Of a stretch of 34,158 nt of DNA, positions 16,475 through 25,864 are shown one piece after another (the first letter of the stretch is position 1; each line of letters begins with the position of its first letter). Source of the stretch: Flavobacteriales bacterium UBA3376. GTDB lineage: Bacteria; Bacteroidota; Bacteroidia; Flavobacteriales; Weeksellaceae. The stretch spans positions 1-34,158 of the forward strand of contig DEQC01000005.1 in the NCBI GenBank assembly GCA_002359055.1. The letters run 5' to 3'. The translations under genes were made by a program, and so were the position numbers. The notes under the pieces were generated by a model, which did no database searches, was not told the origin of the DNA, and was given only the letters and a program-made list of their open reading frames with translations.

Positions 16475-17890
16475 TTGAACACAGCTAATCAAAATCAACG
16501 TCTTGCATTTCTTCTCTTTTTGATTGATTGTATAATCATTTCAAGCCTTTTTGTAACTATATTGTATTATCGTTATGAAAATTGGTTTTTTGGGTACAAT
16601 GCAATTGAAATAGCAGAATTCTTAATTAATTTTCAAATCAAATCTTATTTGTTTTTAATTGGTTCATGGTTCTTAATTTCTCAATATTTGAATTTCTATA
16701 AGTTCACAAGATTTGAACGCTATTTGGACTTTATAAGAAAGTCCTTTTTTCAAATTCTTTTATTTGCAGTTGTATTATTTGCAATTTCAGGAGTGAAAAA
16801 CGAAGATCTGTTTTCAAATAAACAGTCAGCTTATTTCATTGCAATTTTAGGTGCATATATTATTCTTTCAAGAAGTTTGTTTTTTGTAGTCAATAAGTGG
16901 TATAGAAAAAAGGGTTTGAGCTATAAGAACATTGTTATTGTTGGAAACAATCATAATGTTGATTCTCTAATTGAATTAATCAATGAACGAAAAGATTTTG
17001 GATTGCGTTTATCAACTCATTTTGTTATAAATAACAGAACAGGAAATCAAAAACTGTTAAATCTTAATGTTTTTAAAGATGAATTAGAAAAGGTAAAGCC
17101 TGATTATATTTATATATGTTTAAACAACGGTTTAGATAAGGATTCAATCAATGAAATTGTTAGTATAGCTGAAGGTGTATATGCCACAATTGGTTACATA
17201 CCAGACAATATAATGGACTCCCTACAAACCCTCGAAGTCAACTACCTGGATTCTTTTCCAATCTTAACGTATAAGAAATATCCTTTGGATCATTCCATCA
17301 ATCAAATCATCAAACGCACTTTCGATATTGTTTTCACTCTATTTGCATTTGTGACTTTACTTTGGTGGTTGTTGCCAATTTTGGCAGTTGCAGTATACTT
17401 TTCTCAAGGTGCTCCCATACTTTTCGCTCAGAAAAGAAATGGACTCAATGGCAAAGAGTTCAATTGCTTGAAGTTTAGAACCATGAGGCCTCATAAACTC
17501 AATGATTTAAAACCTACCGAAAGAAATGACCCAAGAGTGACTAAGTTGGGAAGAATTCTTAGAAAAACAAGTTTGGATGAATTGCCACAATTTTTCAATG
17601 TACTCAAAGGTGAAATGTCAATTGTAGGTCCAAGACCTCATATGGTGTCAGAAAATGAATCTTATTCTGAAATCATCAATAGATATTCTTTGAGACACTA
17701 CGTGAAACCAGGAATTACTGGTTTGGCACAAGTTCGTGGATATCGAGGTGCAGTCGATACCGAAAAAGACATGGAAAAGCGAATAAGAACCGACATTTAT
17801 TATGTTCGAAATTGGTCATTCTTATTGGATCTTCTCATCATTTACAAAACTGTGAAATTGATGATAGTTGGCGATGAAAATGCCATTTGA
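16475..17890 (+). CDS. wcaJ: WcaJ-type undecaprenyl-phosphate sugar phosphotransferase
   Basis: 471-residue polyprenyl glycosylphosphotransferase that starts repeat-unit synthesis by moving a hexose-1-phosphate onto undecaprenyl phosphate. There are four N-terminal helices (to about residue 135), a Rossmann-like domain with NIVIVGNNHNVDSL near 150-163, and then the catalytic domain from about 275: KRTFDIVF, the membrane re-entrant helix, FAQKRNGLNGKEFNCLKFRTM, RNDPRVTKLGRILRKTSLDELPQ, GEMSIVGPRP, YVKPGITGLAQVRGYRG and DIYYVRNWSFLLDL. All core motifs are present. The only sensible start is TTG at 16475: no ATG occurs in frame near it and an upstream stop lies at 16463. It is the last gene of the operon. 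Confidence 0.93.
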   Translation: MNTANQNQRLAFLLFLIDCIIISSLFVTILYYRYENWFFGYNAIEIAEFLINFQIKSYLFLIGSWFLISQYLNFYKFTRFERYLDFIRKSFFQILLFAVVLFAISGVKNEDLFSNKQSAYFIAILGAYIILSRSLFFVVNKWYRKKGLSYKNIVIVGNNHNVDSLIELINERKDFGLRLSTHFVINNRTGNQKLLNLNVFKDELEKVKPDYIYICLNNGLDKDSINEIVSIAEGVYATIGYIPDNIMDSLQTLEVNYLDSFPILTYKKYPLDHSINQIIKRTFDIVFTLFAFVTLLWWLLPILAVAVYFSQGAPILFAQKRNGLNGKEFNCLKFRTMRPHKLNDLKPTERNDPRVTKLGRILRKTSLDELPQFFNVLKGEMSIVGPRPHMVSENESYSEIINRYSLRHYVKPGITGLAQVRGYRGAVDTEKDMEKRIRTDIYYVRNWSFLLDLLIIYKTVKLMIVGDENAI

Positions 17891-17900
17891 TTTCAGAGAA

Positions 17901-18869
17901 TTATCTCTTTACAATCATTTGATGAACGGTTTTTCCATCTTCGAAATGTATCAATAAATTGTAATTGCCGGGAATCAATCGCGTTAAATCAATTTTATTG
18001 TCTGCTTGATGAAATTTGACTTTCATCTTTCGACCGTTCATATCAAAAATATCAATGTTTAAAATACTTATATCAGATTCGATATTTAGGAAGTCAGTGG
18101 TAGGGTTGGGATAAAATTTCAATGTTTCATTTATTGAGTTTTTCACCAAACAATTGTGACAAACATTGATAGGTTGCTTGGGTTTGGTTTTACCAAATAC
18201 CTTGAAAGGAATTCCCTGAAATTCGTTGACACCTATATCGATTACAGCTGTATATGCCCAGCCGTTATATTGCATAGCATTTCCAGTGTGAGTGACGCCT
18301 GTGATTGTAATTGGTGGCGACCAAGGACCAGATTCCCCGATTCCTTCGAGCGAGTAGTCGATCCAATATTCACCTGCATCTACAATTAAATCGGGAGTAT
18401 TGACGATGATTTCTTGGATCAATCGGGATTCATCATTGGGCATACTTTCTGTCGTTCTTAAACCATCAGTGATTTCCACTGATGTGAGTACATTTGTAAT
18501 CATATCTCCCCAAATCAATTCACCCTCATAATAAGGATTGCCTTTCCAAATTTGAACATAGGCAGCTGTAATGCTTGGTTCTGTTTCATTTTGTTGATAA
18601 GCGTACAATAAGAGATAATCGATGGTTGTTTCTTTTTCTAAAAAGAATTCATCCAATAAGCGATAGCCGCCTTCTCTTGATGTGTTGAATCCATAAGCAC
18701 TAAAGTTTAAAGTTTCATCTTGAACCAAACTCAAATGCTTGGGTGATTCTACATTGTAAATTGGGCCATTGTCATAAATCAAAGTTTGCGAATATGTTTG
18801 TATGGCAATCAAAGAAATTATGAAAGCGAGAAGCCGATTTGATAGGAAATTAAATGATAAAGTTTTCAT
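17901..18869 (-). CDS. T9SS-secreted surface protein, 322 residues
   Basis: Signal peptide at 1-28 (ending IAIQTYSQ), one beta-rich module at about 29-230, and a Por-type C-terminal sorting tail from about 252 (FYPNPTTDFLNI, IFDMNGRKMKV, LIPGNYNLLIHFEDG, HQMIVKR). The module closely resembles residues 66-266 of the neighbouring 1268-residue protein: both carry AAYVQIW/GVYVQIY, W-G-D, SGPW(S/A)PP(I/V)TITGV and a final (I)PF-(K/Q)-(V/I)-(F/Y)-G. Exported by type IX secretion to the cell surface; binding partner unknown. The tail is more divergent than those of its three neighbours. An exact -7 box lies at 18902-18909. The stop is 10 nt from the convergent wcaJ stop. Confidence 0.85.
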   Translation of the reverse strand: MKTLSFNFLSNRLLAFIISLIAIQTYSQTLIYDNGPIYNVESPKHLSLVQDETLNFSAYGFNTSREGGYRLLDEFFLEKETTIDYLLLYAYQQNETEPSITAAYVQIWKGNPYYEGELIWGDMITNVLTSVEITDGLRTTESMPNDESRLIQEIIVNTPDLIVDAGEYWIDYSLEGIGESGPWSPPITITGVTHTGNAMQYNGWAYTAVIDIGVNEFQGIPFKVFGKTKPKQPINVCHNCLVKNSINETLKFYPNPTTDFLNIESDISILNIDIFDMNGRKMKVKFHQADNKIDLTRLIPGNYNLLIHFEDGKTVHQMIVKR

Positions 18870-18901
18870 AGTAAGAGAGATTGATTAGTTAAGTTGTTAT
18901 A

Positions 18902-18909
18902 CAAATTTA
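18902..18909 (-). promoter_or_regulatory. -7 promoter box of the 322-residue T9SS gene
   Basis: Minus-strand TAAATTTG fits TAnnTTTG exactly, about 33 nt upstream of the ATG. A TTTG element sits 15 nt further upstream (plus 18925-18928), somewhat closer than usual. Confidence 0.5.
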
Positions 18910-18984
18910 TATCAATATAATTTGCAAATTGTCAGGCTTTTAACTGTATTTAAGCAGGTTTTTTCTGGTTTTAATTCATCCAAA

Positions 18985-19012
18985 CAAAAAAGCCCCGGTT
19001 TCCCGAGGCTTT
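18985..19012 (-). terminator. terminator of the 1268-residue T9SS gene
   Basis: Read on the minus strand, AAAGCC...GGCTTT (18989-18994 with 19007-19012), plus an inner CGG/CCG after a C-A mismatch, forms a hairpin followed by a run of seven T. Almost the same sequence follows the 1512-residue gene at 25818-25841. Confidence 0.88.
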
Positions 19013-19037
19013 CTATTTATAATCAAAGGTTGTTCAA

Positions 19038-22000
19038 TTACCTTTTGATGATCTTAAAGGTTTCAACTTGACCACCTTCTAAAGTAACTCTGAATACATA
19101 AGTTCCGGTTGCCAATTTCGAAACATCGATTTGACCTTGGTTAACTTTAGATTCGTTGATTACTCTTTGACCGGTTAAGTTGTACACTTCAACTGATTGA
19201 ACAGCTTTTTGAGAATTGATGTTCAACACATCTCTTACAGGGTTCGGATAGTAAGCAAACTCAAATGAGTTTAAATCAGAAACTCCTAACTGCTCACAAA
19301 CCAAGCTGTAAACCATTTCTCTTGAAGTCAATTCCCAATCACCTGAAGTACCGTCGTTAGCATAAGCCGCTGGAGCACCAAAGGTATCTGAATTGGTAGC
19401 TTCCCAAGCAATGCCTGTAGTTACTACTTCAATCCAATAATTAGTGTTAGCACTTAATGCAACTTCTGATTCAAATGCAATCACATAGTTATATACATCA
19501 TAACTAAATGCTGTACCTAAGTATTCTGACGAATGTTCGATTCCAGCAATGTTTTCACTTATAACAGCTCCAGGTAAACCATCATTATCTTCGAATATAT
19601 TGAATTCGAATTCTAAATCAGTATCTCCATTGGTTAGGATGTTCAAATCCATACCGTAAACAGTAAAGCCTTCATCACCTACGACTACGTCAATAGCTAT
19701 ACGTTGATTCGTATCTCCACCGAATACAGAAACAGCTTCAAAGTTGTTAGATTGAACATAGTTGTCTTCACACAAGAATGATTCTGGTTCTTGCTCACCG
19801 ATTATAACAGTATAATCTTCTGCTTCACCGTAACTAGCGCTTACACATGGATTGATTAGATCTCCAGCAATGTTGTACTGGTAAATAACTCTCATTCTGT
19901 GTTCACCTAAAGTTGCATCGGTCAAATCAATTGTAATTTCTACCGTTTCGTTTGGACCAATACCACTTGTGTATCCAACTCTTTCAGAAGCTTCAAAGGT
20001 TCCGTTGTCATTGAAGTCGATCCAGATAGACGCACCATGAGAACCAGAACCAGATGAACTAGTTAAGATTGCATTGTAGGTTGTGTCTTCTAAATAAGTT
20101 GACATAGATGTGAAATCACCGTATCCTCCAGGGCTGAATCCACTGTTTAAGTTTTGAATTTCTTCCAATTCGAAACTTGCAATATGATCAGAAGTGTACG
20201 TAAACGATGGCTGACAGTAAGTAAGTACTGTTGTGAAAATAGCAGTATCTGAATATGAAGTTTCATTTGAAAGGTTACATGTAACTTCTAAACGCCATTC
20301 TACTTCAATACCAACCTCATCTGGAGCAGTTGCTGTGTAAGCTTCGTAGTGCTCTAAAGCCTCGCCTTCATCAACCCATCCAGTACCGTCAGTGTTTGAT
20401 TGCCACTGATAAGTCAATCCATTACCAATGGTGTAACCACTTGCAGAAACAGTATAAGTTGTTCCAGCGTTACCAGTCTCAGGATCTACAGTTACTTCAC
20501 CGCCTTCTGGTGTTCCATCACAATCCTCTAAAGAAACCACTTGGATGGTGAAATCCACAGAACTTCCGTAGCTCTTCTGGTTACAAGCAAAAGCATCTTC
20601 ATCTGACACATGGTTGGACCAAGAACCTCTTACTCTAAATATATAATCTCCAGGCTCAATGTCTCCAGGAATAGTAACCGTAAATGATTGAGGAGAAGAG
20701 CCGTTGCTTAAAGCAATGCGCTCATCTGGATTATCCACACCAAATGTACCATTTTCATTCCAATCAACCCAAGCTCCTATTGTTTGACCGCCTCCTACAT
20801 AAGCCGTATTTAAATCAAATACTTGACCTGGGTAGGTTTTAATTATTAAAGAGGTTTGGTCAGAATGAACTCCTCCTACACTATTCGTATAAGAAATATC
20901 CTCTATGGCTCCCTCAGTAGAAACTGCACTCAAATAATCTCCTGTATTGGTGTAAGTAGGCACACAATATTCTAATATAGTTGTAAAGGTGGCTGTATCT
21001 GAATACGATGTTTCTCCAGAGAGTGTACAAGTCACTTCTAATCTCCACTCTACTTCTACATCTAATTCATTAGGAGCAGTAGCTGTATAAGACTGGTAGA
21101 ATTCAGTAGCATCACCTTCATTTACCCATTCAGCACCATCAGTGCTTGATTGCCACTGATAAGTTAATCCATTACCAATGGTGTAACCACTTGCAGAAAC
21201 AGTATAAGTTGTTCCAGCGTTACCAGTCTCAGGATCTACAGTTACTTCACCGCCTTCTGGTGTTCCATCACAGTCTTCCATCGGCATTACAGTAAATTTG
21301 TAATCTTCGAATTCGCCATAAGTAAATCCAGTAGCACATGGATCTACATCACCAGTCGTGCTTAACCAATGACTTGCAATTCTCATTCGAGTTTCGCCCA
21401 AAAGCGCGCTCGTTGGGATAGTAAAACTTCCTGAATGTGAACTTGAATATTCATTTGAATTCCAAGCAACTTCTTCTGAAGGATCAAAAGTTCCATTTTG
21501 ATTCCAGTCCACCCAAATTCTAAATCCAGCAGTTCCTCCGGCTATATCAACTGAGAATTCAATTTCTTGTCCAGCGATATGAGCTACTTCGTGTGTTTCA
21601 AAGAAATCGCCGTATCCACCCGTAGAGAATCCAGTTCCCATATTTGAGATGTTCTGAGCTGCTCCAGTAGTAGAGAAGTTGTTGATATAACGACTTGAAT
21701 TAGTTCCTTCAGGTATACAATAGCACTCTTCAGAAGGATTTAATTCAATACTATGAACATCAGTGTAATTAGTTTCACCACTTGCCGTACAAGTTACTGC
21801 AAATCGGAAATCGGTAGCTTCTTCAATTCCTGCCAATACATTATACGTTGATGAAGTTGCACCTGCTATATCAGACCAATCGTTTTCACCCGCTGGAGAA
21901 GATTGCCATTGTCTTGTCAATCCACTTACACCAGTTGTCATACCTTCTGCAGTTAGCGTAAAGGCTACTTCAGGGCAAATGATTTCTACACCGCTGATTG

Positions 22001-22844
22001 TTCCAGCATCAGGTGTACCTGTACACTCCTCCAAATCTAATTCTTCACCATAAATTTGGAATGGAAGTCCTTGTGGAGTTGAAATTCCACCATCTATAGC
22101 TGGAGCATAAGATTCAGTGGCTCCTGTGTATTGTTTAGCATTTCCAGTAGTTGAAACACCCGTGATTGTAACCGGAGGTGCCCATGGACCAGAGGTACCT
22201 GTACCGTCAAAACTAACTTCAAGCCAATAAGTTCCAGCTTCTAATTCAAGACCATCAAGATCAGCTGTTACTTTTTGAATAACTCTGGTAGTGTTACCTG
22301 GTAAACTTTCAAGTTGTCTATAGCCGTTGAGAAAATCAACGTTCAATAAAACATTGGTGGTTAAATCACCCCAAATAACATCTCCTCCTGCACCAGGCTC
22401 TCCATCATAGATTTGTACATAAACACCGGTGATAGATGTAGAAGTAGCACCTGTTTGATAAACGTAAAAATCAACTGATGAAAGACCAGCGTCAGAATCT
22501 AATGTAAAATCATCAGCCATATAATTGTTGGCTGAAATTTGAGCACCAAACCCATAAGTATCCATTCCCAAGCTTGAATCTTGAAGCATACTTAACATAG
22601 GCGTATCTGTAATGTTGAACACTGAGCCGTTGTCAAAAAGCAATGACTGGGTCTCATCCGGGACATAATTTGAATTTAATTCCACCGGGAAGAGATTGTA
22701 ATCAATCGCTGATGGTGGATTAAATGCGTTTGAATTGGATGTAGTTTCTGCATTCAATGCCTGTGCATTTGCATTAAAAGAAAATGCAAAGAAAAGAATA
22801 GCTACACTCAATACAGACTTAATCGAAAATAAATTTTTCTGCAT
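19038..22844 (-). CDS. T9SS-secreted multidomain surface protein with GEVED repeats, 1268 residues
   Basis: Signal peptide 1-28; a module shared with the 322-residue neighbour at about 66-266; then alternating Ig-like and GEVED-type domains: Ig-like 274-370, GEVED 375-520, Ig-like 525-622, GEVED 627-770, Ig-like 774-872, GEVED 877-1015. A beta-sandwich module common to this cluster follows (1025-1185, CEDNYVQSNNFE to SLVCEQLG), then the Por-type sorting tail 1197-1268 (YYPNPVRDVLNI ... TFKIIKR). The GEVED domains show GxFEDYKF/GEAEDYTV endings and W(I/V)DWN-x-(N/D)G-F loops typical of calcium-like binding turns. The unit period is almost exactly 250 residues. It is a cell-surface adhesin-like protein; ligand unknown. 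A likely -7 box (TATATTTA) is at 22875-22882. Confidence 0.9.
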   Translation of the reverse strand: MQKNLFSIKSVLSVAILFFAFSFNANAQALNAETTSNSNAFNPPSAIDYNLFPVELNSNYVPDETQSLLFDNGSVFNITDTPMLSMLQDSSLGMDTYGFGAQISANNYMADDFTLDSDAGLSSVDFYVYQTGATSTSITGVYVQIYDGEPGAGGDVIWGDLTTNVLLNVDFLNGYRQLESLPGNTTRVIQKVTADLDGLELEAGTYWLEVSFDGTGTSGPWAPPVTITGVSTTGNAKQYTGATESYAPAIDGGISTPQGLPFQIYGEELDLEECTGTPDAGTISGVEIICPEVAFTLTAEGMTTGVSGLTRQWQSSPAGENDWSDIAGATSSTYNVLAGIEEATDFRFAVTCTASGETNYTDVHSIELNPSEECYCIPEGTNSSRYINNFSTTGAAQNISNMGTGFSTGGYGDFFETHEVAHIAGQEIEFSVDIAGGTAGFRIWVDWNQNGTFDPSEEVAWNSNEYSSSHSGSFTIPTSALLGETRMRIASHWLSTTGDVDPCATGFTYGEFEDYKFTVMPMEDCDGTPEGGEVTVDPETGNAGTTYTVSASGYTIGNGLTYQWQSSTDGAEWVNEGDATEFYQSYTATAPNELDVEVEWRLEVTCTLSGETSYSDTATFTTILEYCVPTYTNTGDYLSAVSTEGAIEDISYTNSVGGVHSDQTSLIIKTYPGQVFDLNTAYVGGGQTIGAWVDWNENGTFGVDNPDERIALSNGSSPQSFTVTIPGDIEPGDYIFRVRGSWSNHVSDEDAFACNQKSYGSSVDFTIQVVSLEDCDGTPEGGEVTVDPETGNAGTTYTVSASGYTIGNGLTYQWQSNTDGTGWVDEGEALEHYEAYTATAPDEVGIEVEWRLEVTCNLSNETSYSDTAIFTTVLTYCQPSFTYTSDHIASFELEEIQNLNSGFSPGGYGDFTSMSTYLEDTTYNAILTSSSGSGSHGASIWIDFNDNGTFEASERVGYTSGIGPNETVEITIDLTDATLGEHRMRVIYQYNIAGDLINPCVSASYGEAEDYTVIIGEQEPESFLCEDNYVQSNNFEAVSVFGGDTNQRIAIDVVVGDEGFTVYGMDLNILTNGDTDLEFEFNIFEDNDGLPGAVISENIAGIEHSSEYLGTAFSYDVYNYVIAFESEVALSANTNYWIEVVTTGIAWEATNSDTFGAPAAYANDGTSGDWELTSREMVYSLVCEQLGVSDLNSFEFAYYPNPVRDVLNINSQKAVQSVEVYNLTGQRVINESKVNQGQIDVSKLATGTYVFRVTLEGGQVETFKIIKR
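20397..20528 (-). repeat. internal DNA repeat, copy 2
   Basis: Nearly identical to 21147-21278, offset exactly 750 nt, with about 107 nt identical in a row (20416-20522 against 21166-21272). It encodes the 44-residue start of an Ig-like domain, identical in both copies. Confidence 0.9.
21147..21278 (-). repeat. internal DNA repeat, copy 1
   Basis: Partner of 20397-20528. Synonymous sites are also identical across the core, so the duplication or conversion is recent. Confidence 0.9.
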
Positions 22845-22974
22845 ATTGTTAAACTTTAATGTGTTAATAATTGCTAAATATAATAATTTTTTTAATATCC
22901 ATGATATTTAGAGCCTTTTTAGAACGTTAAATTCTTCTTTAAACTGGATGAAAATTATCCATTATAAAAAATAA

Positions 22975-23000
22975 AAACGCCCTCCGTAAGGAAGGCGTTT
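22975..23000 (-). terminator. terminator of the 906-residue T9SS gene
   Basis: AAACGCC (22975-22981) pairs with GGCGTTT (22994-23000), with further inner pairing around a GTAA loop. On the minus strand the hairpin is followed by TTTTTAT. The stem differs from the terminators of the two flanking T9SS genes. Confidence 0.85.
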
Positions 23001-23022
23001 CTAAATTTATGGTTAAATAGTT

Positions 23023-25743
23023 TTACTTTTTAACAATCTTAAATGTTTCAACTTGTCCATCTTCTAAAGTAACTCTGAATACATAAGTACCAGCAGACAA
23101 TTTCGATACATCGATTTGCGCTTGGTTAACCATAGCTTCATTCATTACCTTTTGACCGGTTAAGTTGTACACTTCAACTGATTGAACAGCTTTTTGTGAA
23201 GTAATGTTCAACACATCTCTTACAGGGTTTGGATAATAAGCAAAGTCAAATGAACTTAAATCTGATACTCCTAAATCATGACAAACCAAGCTATAAACCA
23301 GATCGTCTGGACCTCCATCAGTCCAATCAGATACGTTGTCGTTTAAGAATGCTAATCCAGATCCTAAAGTATTTATTCCTGTTGCTTCCCAAGCTATTCC
23401 AGTAGATTCAACTTCAATCCAATAGGTTGAATTTGCATCCAAGGTTACTGGAGTTTCAAATTGAACAACATAGTTGTAAACATCATATCCAAATGCATTT
23501 CCTATATACTCATTTGAGTGAACGTTTCCAAAGCCATTATTGTTGAATACAGCACCAGGTAAACCTCCATCATCTTCGTAAATAGTGAAATAGAATTCTA
23601 AATCTGTATTTCCATCAGTAAATATGTTCAAATCCATTCCAAAAACTGTAAAGCCTTCGTCGCCTACGATAACATCTACAGCTAAACGCTGATTTGTATC
23701 TCCACCTAAGAATATTCCGTTTTCTAAGTTGTTGGAAGCTACGAAGTTGTCTTCACAAGTTAAATTTGGTGGTGGTGGAGGTAAATCATCACACGTCATA
23801 TCTGAGAATGTTTGAGTTGTACCTCCAGGAGCAACACCTGATAGAATCACTCCATTTTCATTTTGAATCGAGTAAGAAGGAGTGTTGTCGTTGAATAAAC
23901 CAACAGTGCTAATATAGAATTCAACTGGTCCTTCGGCTACTACAGTTCTGGAATCGTTATATCCAAGACCATATCCACCTCCAGCTAATAAGATGTTTCC
24001 AGTCGTTTGATCTCTAAATTCCCACTCTACTTCATCACCAAAATTATTATCTGAAACAGTTACTGTCCATAAGCAACCATCAACTGGTTCAGCTTCACCT
24101 GTACAAGTTCCACTAATGATAAATGCACAGTCTTCACCTAAAGTTGATTGCGTCCAAGTAGTACCACCATCGTTTGAATAATAAGGTAAGTTACCGTGGA
24201 ATGTATCTGAAGTTGCCCAGTAACCACTCGTTCCTTCAGAGCCTGTAGAAACTTGTAATCCTACCCAATAAGTTCCAGCTTCAAGTTCAACAGCAGTTGG
24301 GAAGTCGAAAACAGATTCATATATATTGAATCCAAAAGCCGATCCTACTAATGTTTTAGAAGTTGGTGCAACGTTAGAGAACGATTCGATAACAGCTCCT
24401 GGTTGGCCTCCGTTATTTTCGTAAATCGCTAAAGTAGTTGCATCGGTATAGTCAGCAAAGATATCAACCGTTAAGCTTTCTACAGACATAGTTACTCCAT
24501 TAGCAACAACAAAGTCGTTGGCATAAAGCAATAATTGTAAGTTTCCTAAAGCATTTTCATGGCTACCTTCATATTCCACAGTACAGTCGTAATCATCTCC
24601 TGGCTCAGTACTTCCATCATCATCTTCACATAGCCCAGATACGGTCATGATAGCATTGTAGCCACTTGCATCAGCTGTCCAAGTATCACCTCCATCTTGA
24701 CTTCTTCTTAATATGAGTTCATGAGAAGCTTCATCAGTAACAGCAAGCCAAACAACCTCATTACTCGGTGTGCTCATTTTACTATTTATCCAATATCTTC
24801 CTTCTTGGAATTCAATAGGTGTGTCAAGGTTAAATACCAAATGATAAATTGGATCACCAAACGCTTCACCCACTTGGTCTGAGCTGTCAGGAACAGTGTT
24901 GATAGTTTCTATGATAGCACCAGGGAATCCGTTGTCGTCTTCGTGTATGTAGATAATAACTTCATCAGGAACTTCTTGTTGATTGGTATCTAAAGTAATT
25001 TGATTCAAAGTGAATAAAACACCTTCATCAACTATAAAGTCGTCAGCATTCATAAAGTCGTTACCAATAGTAATATTCACAGCATTTGGAACATCCGCGA
25101 ACGAAGGAATTCCTTGCGAACAATCTTCTGGTTCTGGATCAGGTTCAGTTGTTCCATCAGCCTCCATGATTTCTATTTCCCAGCCCAACTTATTGACTAC
25201 AGTTGATGCATGAAAATAGAAAAAGAAATTACCGCTTGCAGCATCGAGTATAGTACCAGCTGGTAGAGAATAATCTCCATCATTAGGATCACCCTGTCCA
25301 TTTCCAAACAATAAAGTACCTGAAGTATCGGTACCATCATAAATTCTTAAATAATCGAAAGTAGCGAATATATCCATATCAATGATTTTGATTTGGGATA
25401 CACCTTCTAAAGTCGTTTGTGTAGCACAGCCACAATTGGGGTAATTGCCTGGCGTTTCCTCATCTGGGCCACCTCCAGGTCCTCCTGGATCAAAGAAGAA
25501 ATCTCCAACTGCTGGTGCAAAGGTTTCAGTAGCTCCTGCTGTTGGAATCCAATCAGCCATAGTGCTGTCTGTGCCGAAAGTGGGGGCACTGAAAGTAGTC
25601 TGAAAGGGGTTCGAAATACTCAAATCCACCAATGATTGCTGATGGGCTTGAATCTCAAGCATTTCATCTGCTGTGTAATTTTGAGCATTGAGCCCAAAGG
25701 AAAGCAGTAAGAATGCTCCTAAATAAGAGTAAACTTTTCTCAT
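23023..25743 (-). CDS. T9SS-secreted surface protein with a CUB-like domain, 906 residues
   Basis: Signal peptide 1-21 (LLLSFGLNAQ). A CUB-like domain at about 104-195 is suggested by FDYLRIYDGTDTSGTLLFGNG and SGNFFFYFHASTVVNKLGWEIEI. Three copies of a beta-sandwich module follow (about 207-372, 387-547 and 660-820), each with an EDD(N/G)G-x-PGA or ENNGGQPGA turn and a late tYW(I/V)-x-(V/S) strand; the third is nearly the same as in the two flanking genes. A short beta domain lies between (557-652), with a PPPPP linker. A Por-type sorting tail occupies 835-906. CUB domains bind proteins or glycans and are also seen beside secreted peptidases, but no catalytic domain is visible here. Function unknown beyond being a T9SS cargo. 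Confidence 0.88.
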   Translation of the reverse strand: MRKVYSYLGAFLLLSFGLNAQNYTADEMLEIQAHQQSLVDLSISNPFQTTFSAPTFGTDSTMADWIPTAGATETFAPAVGDFFFDPGGPGGGPDEETPGNYPNCGCATQTTLEGVSQIKIIDMDIFATFDYLRIYDGTDTSGTLLFGNGQGDPNDGDYSLPAGTILDAASGNFFFYFHASTVVNKLGWEIEIMEADGTTEPDPEPEDCSQGIPSFADVPNAVNITIGNDFMNADDFIVDEGVLFTLNQITLDTNQQEVPDEVIIYIHEDDNGFPGAIIETINTVPDSSDQVGEAFGDPIYHLVFNLDTPIEFQEGRYWINSKMSTPSNEVVWLAVTDEASHELILRRSQDGGDTWTADASGYNAIMTVSGLCEDDDGSTEPGDDYDCTVEYEGSHENALGNLQLLLYANDFVVANGVTMSVESLTVDIFADYTDATTLAIYENNGGQPGAVIESFSNVAPTSKTLVGSAFGFNIYESVFDFPTAVELEAGTYWVGLQVSTGSEGTSGYWATSDTFHGNLPYYSNDGGTTWTQSTLGEDCAFIISGTCTGEAEPVDGCLWTVTVSDNNFGDEVEWEFRDQTTGNILLAGGGYGLGYNDSRTVVAEGPVEFYISTVGLFNDNTPSYSIQNENGVILSGVAPGGTTQTFSDMTCDDLPPPPPNLTCEDNFVASNNLENGIFLGGDTNQRLAVDVIVGDEGFTVFGMDLNIFTDGNTDLEFYFTIYEDDGGLPGAVFNNNGFGNVHSNEYIGNAFGYDVYNYVVQFETPVTLDANSTYWIEVESTGIAWEATGINTLGSGLAFLNDNVSDWTDGGPDDLVYSLVCHDLGVSDLSSFDFAYYPNPVRDVLNITSQKAVQSVEVYNLTGQKVMNEAMVNQAQIDVSKLSAGTYVFRVTLEDGQVETFKIVKK

Positions 25744-25812
25744 GTGTTAAAAAATTAGTTAATATTAGACAGCAATTTATACAATAAACATCAATTATAA
25801 AAATAATTTAGC

Positions 25813-25841
25813 AAAAAAAAGCCCCGGTTACCCGAGGCTTT
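25813..25841 (-). terminator. terminator of the 1512-residue T9SS gene
   Basis: AAAGCC (25818-25823) pairs with GGCTTT (25836-25841) around a CGG/CCG inner stem, followed on the minus strand by a run of T. It differs from the 18985-19012 terminator by a single loop base over the hairpin. Confidence 0.88.
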
Positions 25842-25864
25842 CTGTTTATAGTCAAAAGGTTTAT

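Noticed and set aside
17895..17908. AGAGA-ATTA-TCTCT as a terminator between wcaJ and the convergent T9SS gene
   Set aside because: A 5-bp AT-rich stem partly inside the T9SS coding end is too weak to support.
25407..25635. Overlapping frames on both strands opposite the 906-residue gene, and similar ones at 20330-20551, 23694-23894, 27665-27880 and 28831-29068
   Set aside because: They are shadows of the repeat-rich T9SS genes, with no start context or protein-like composition.
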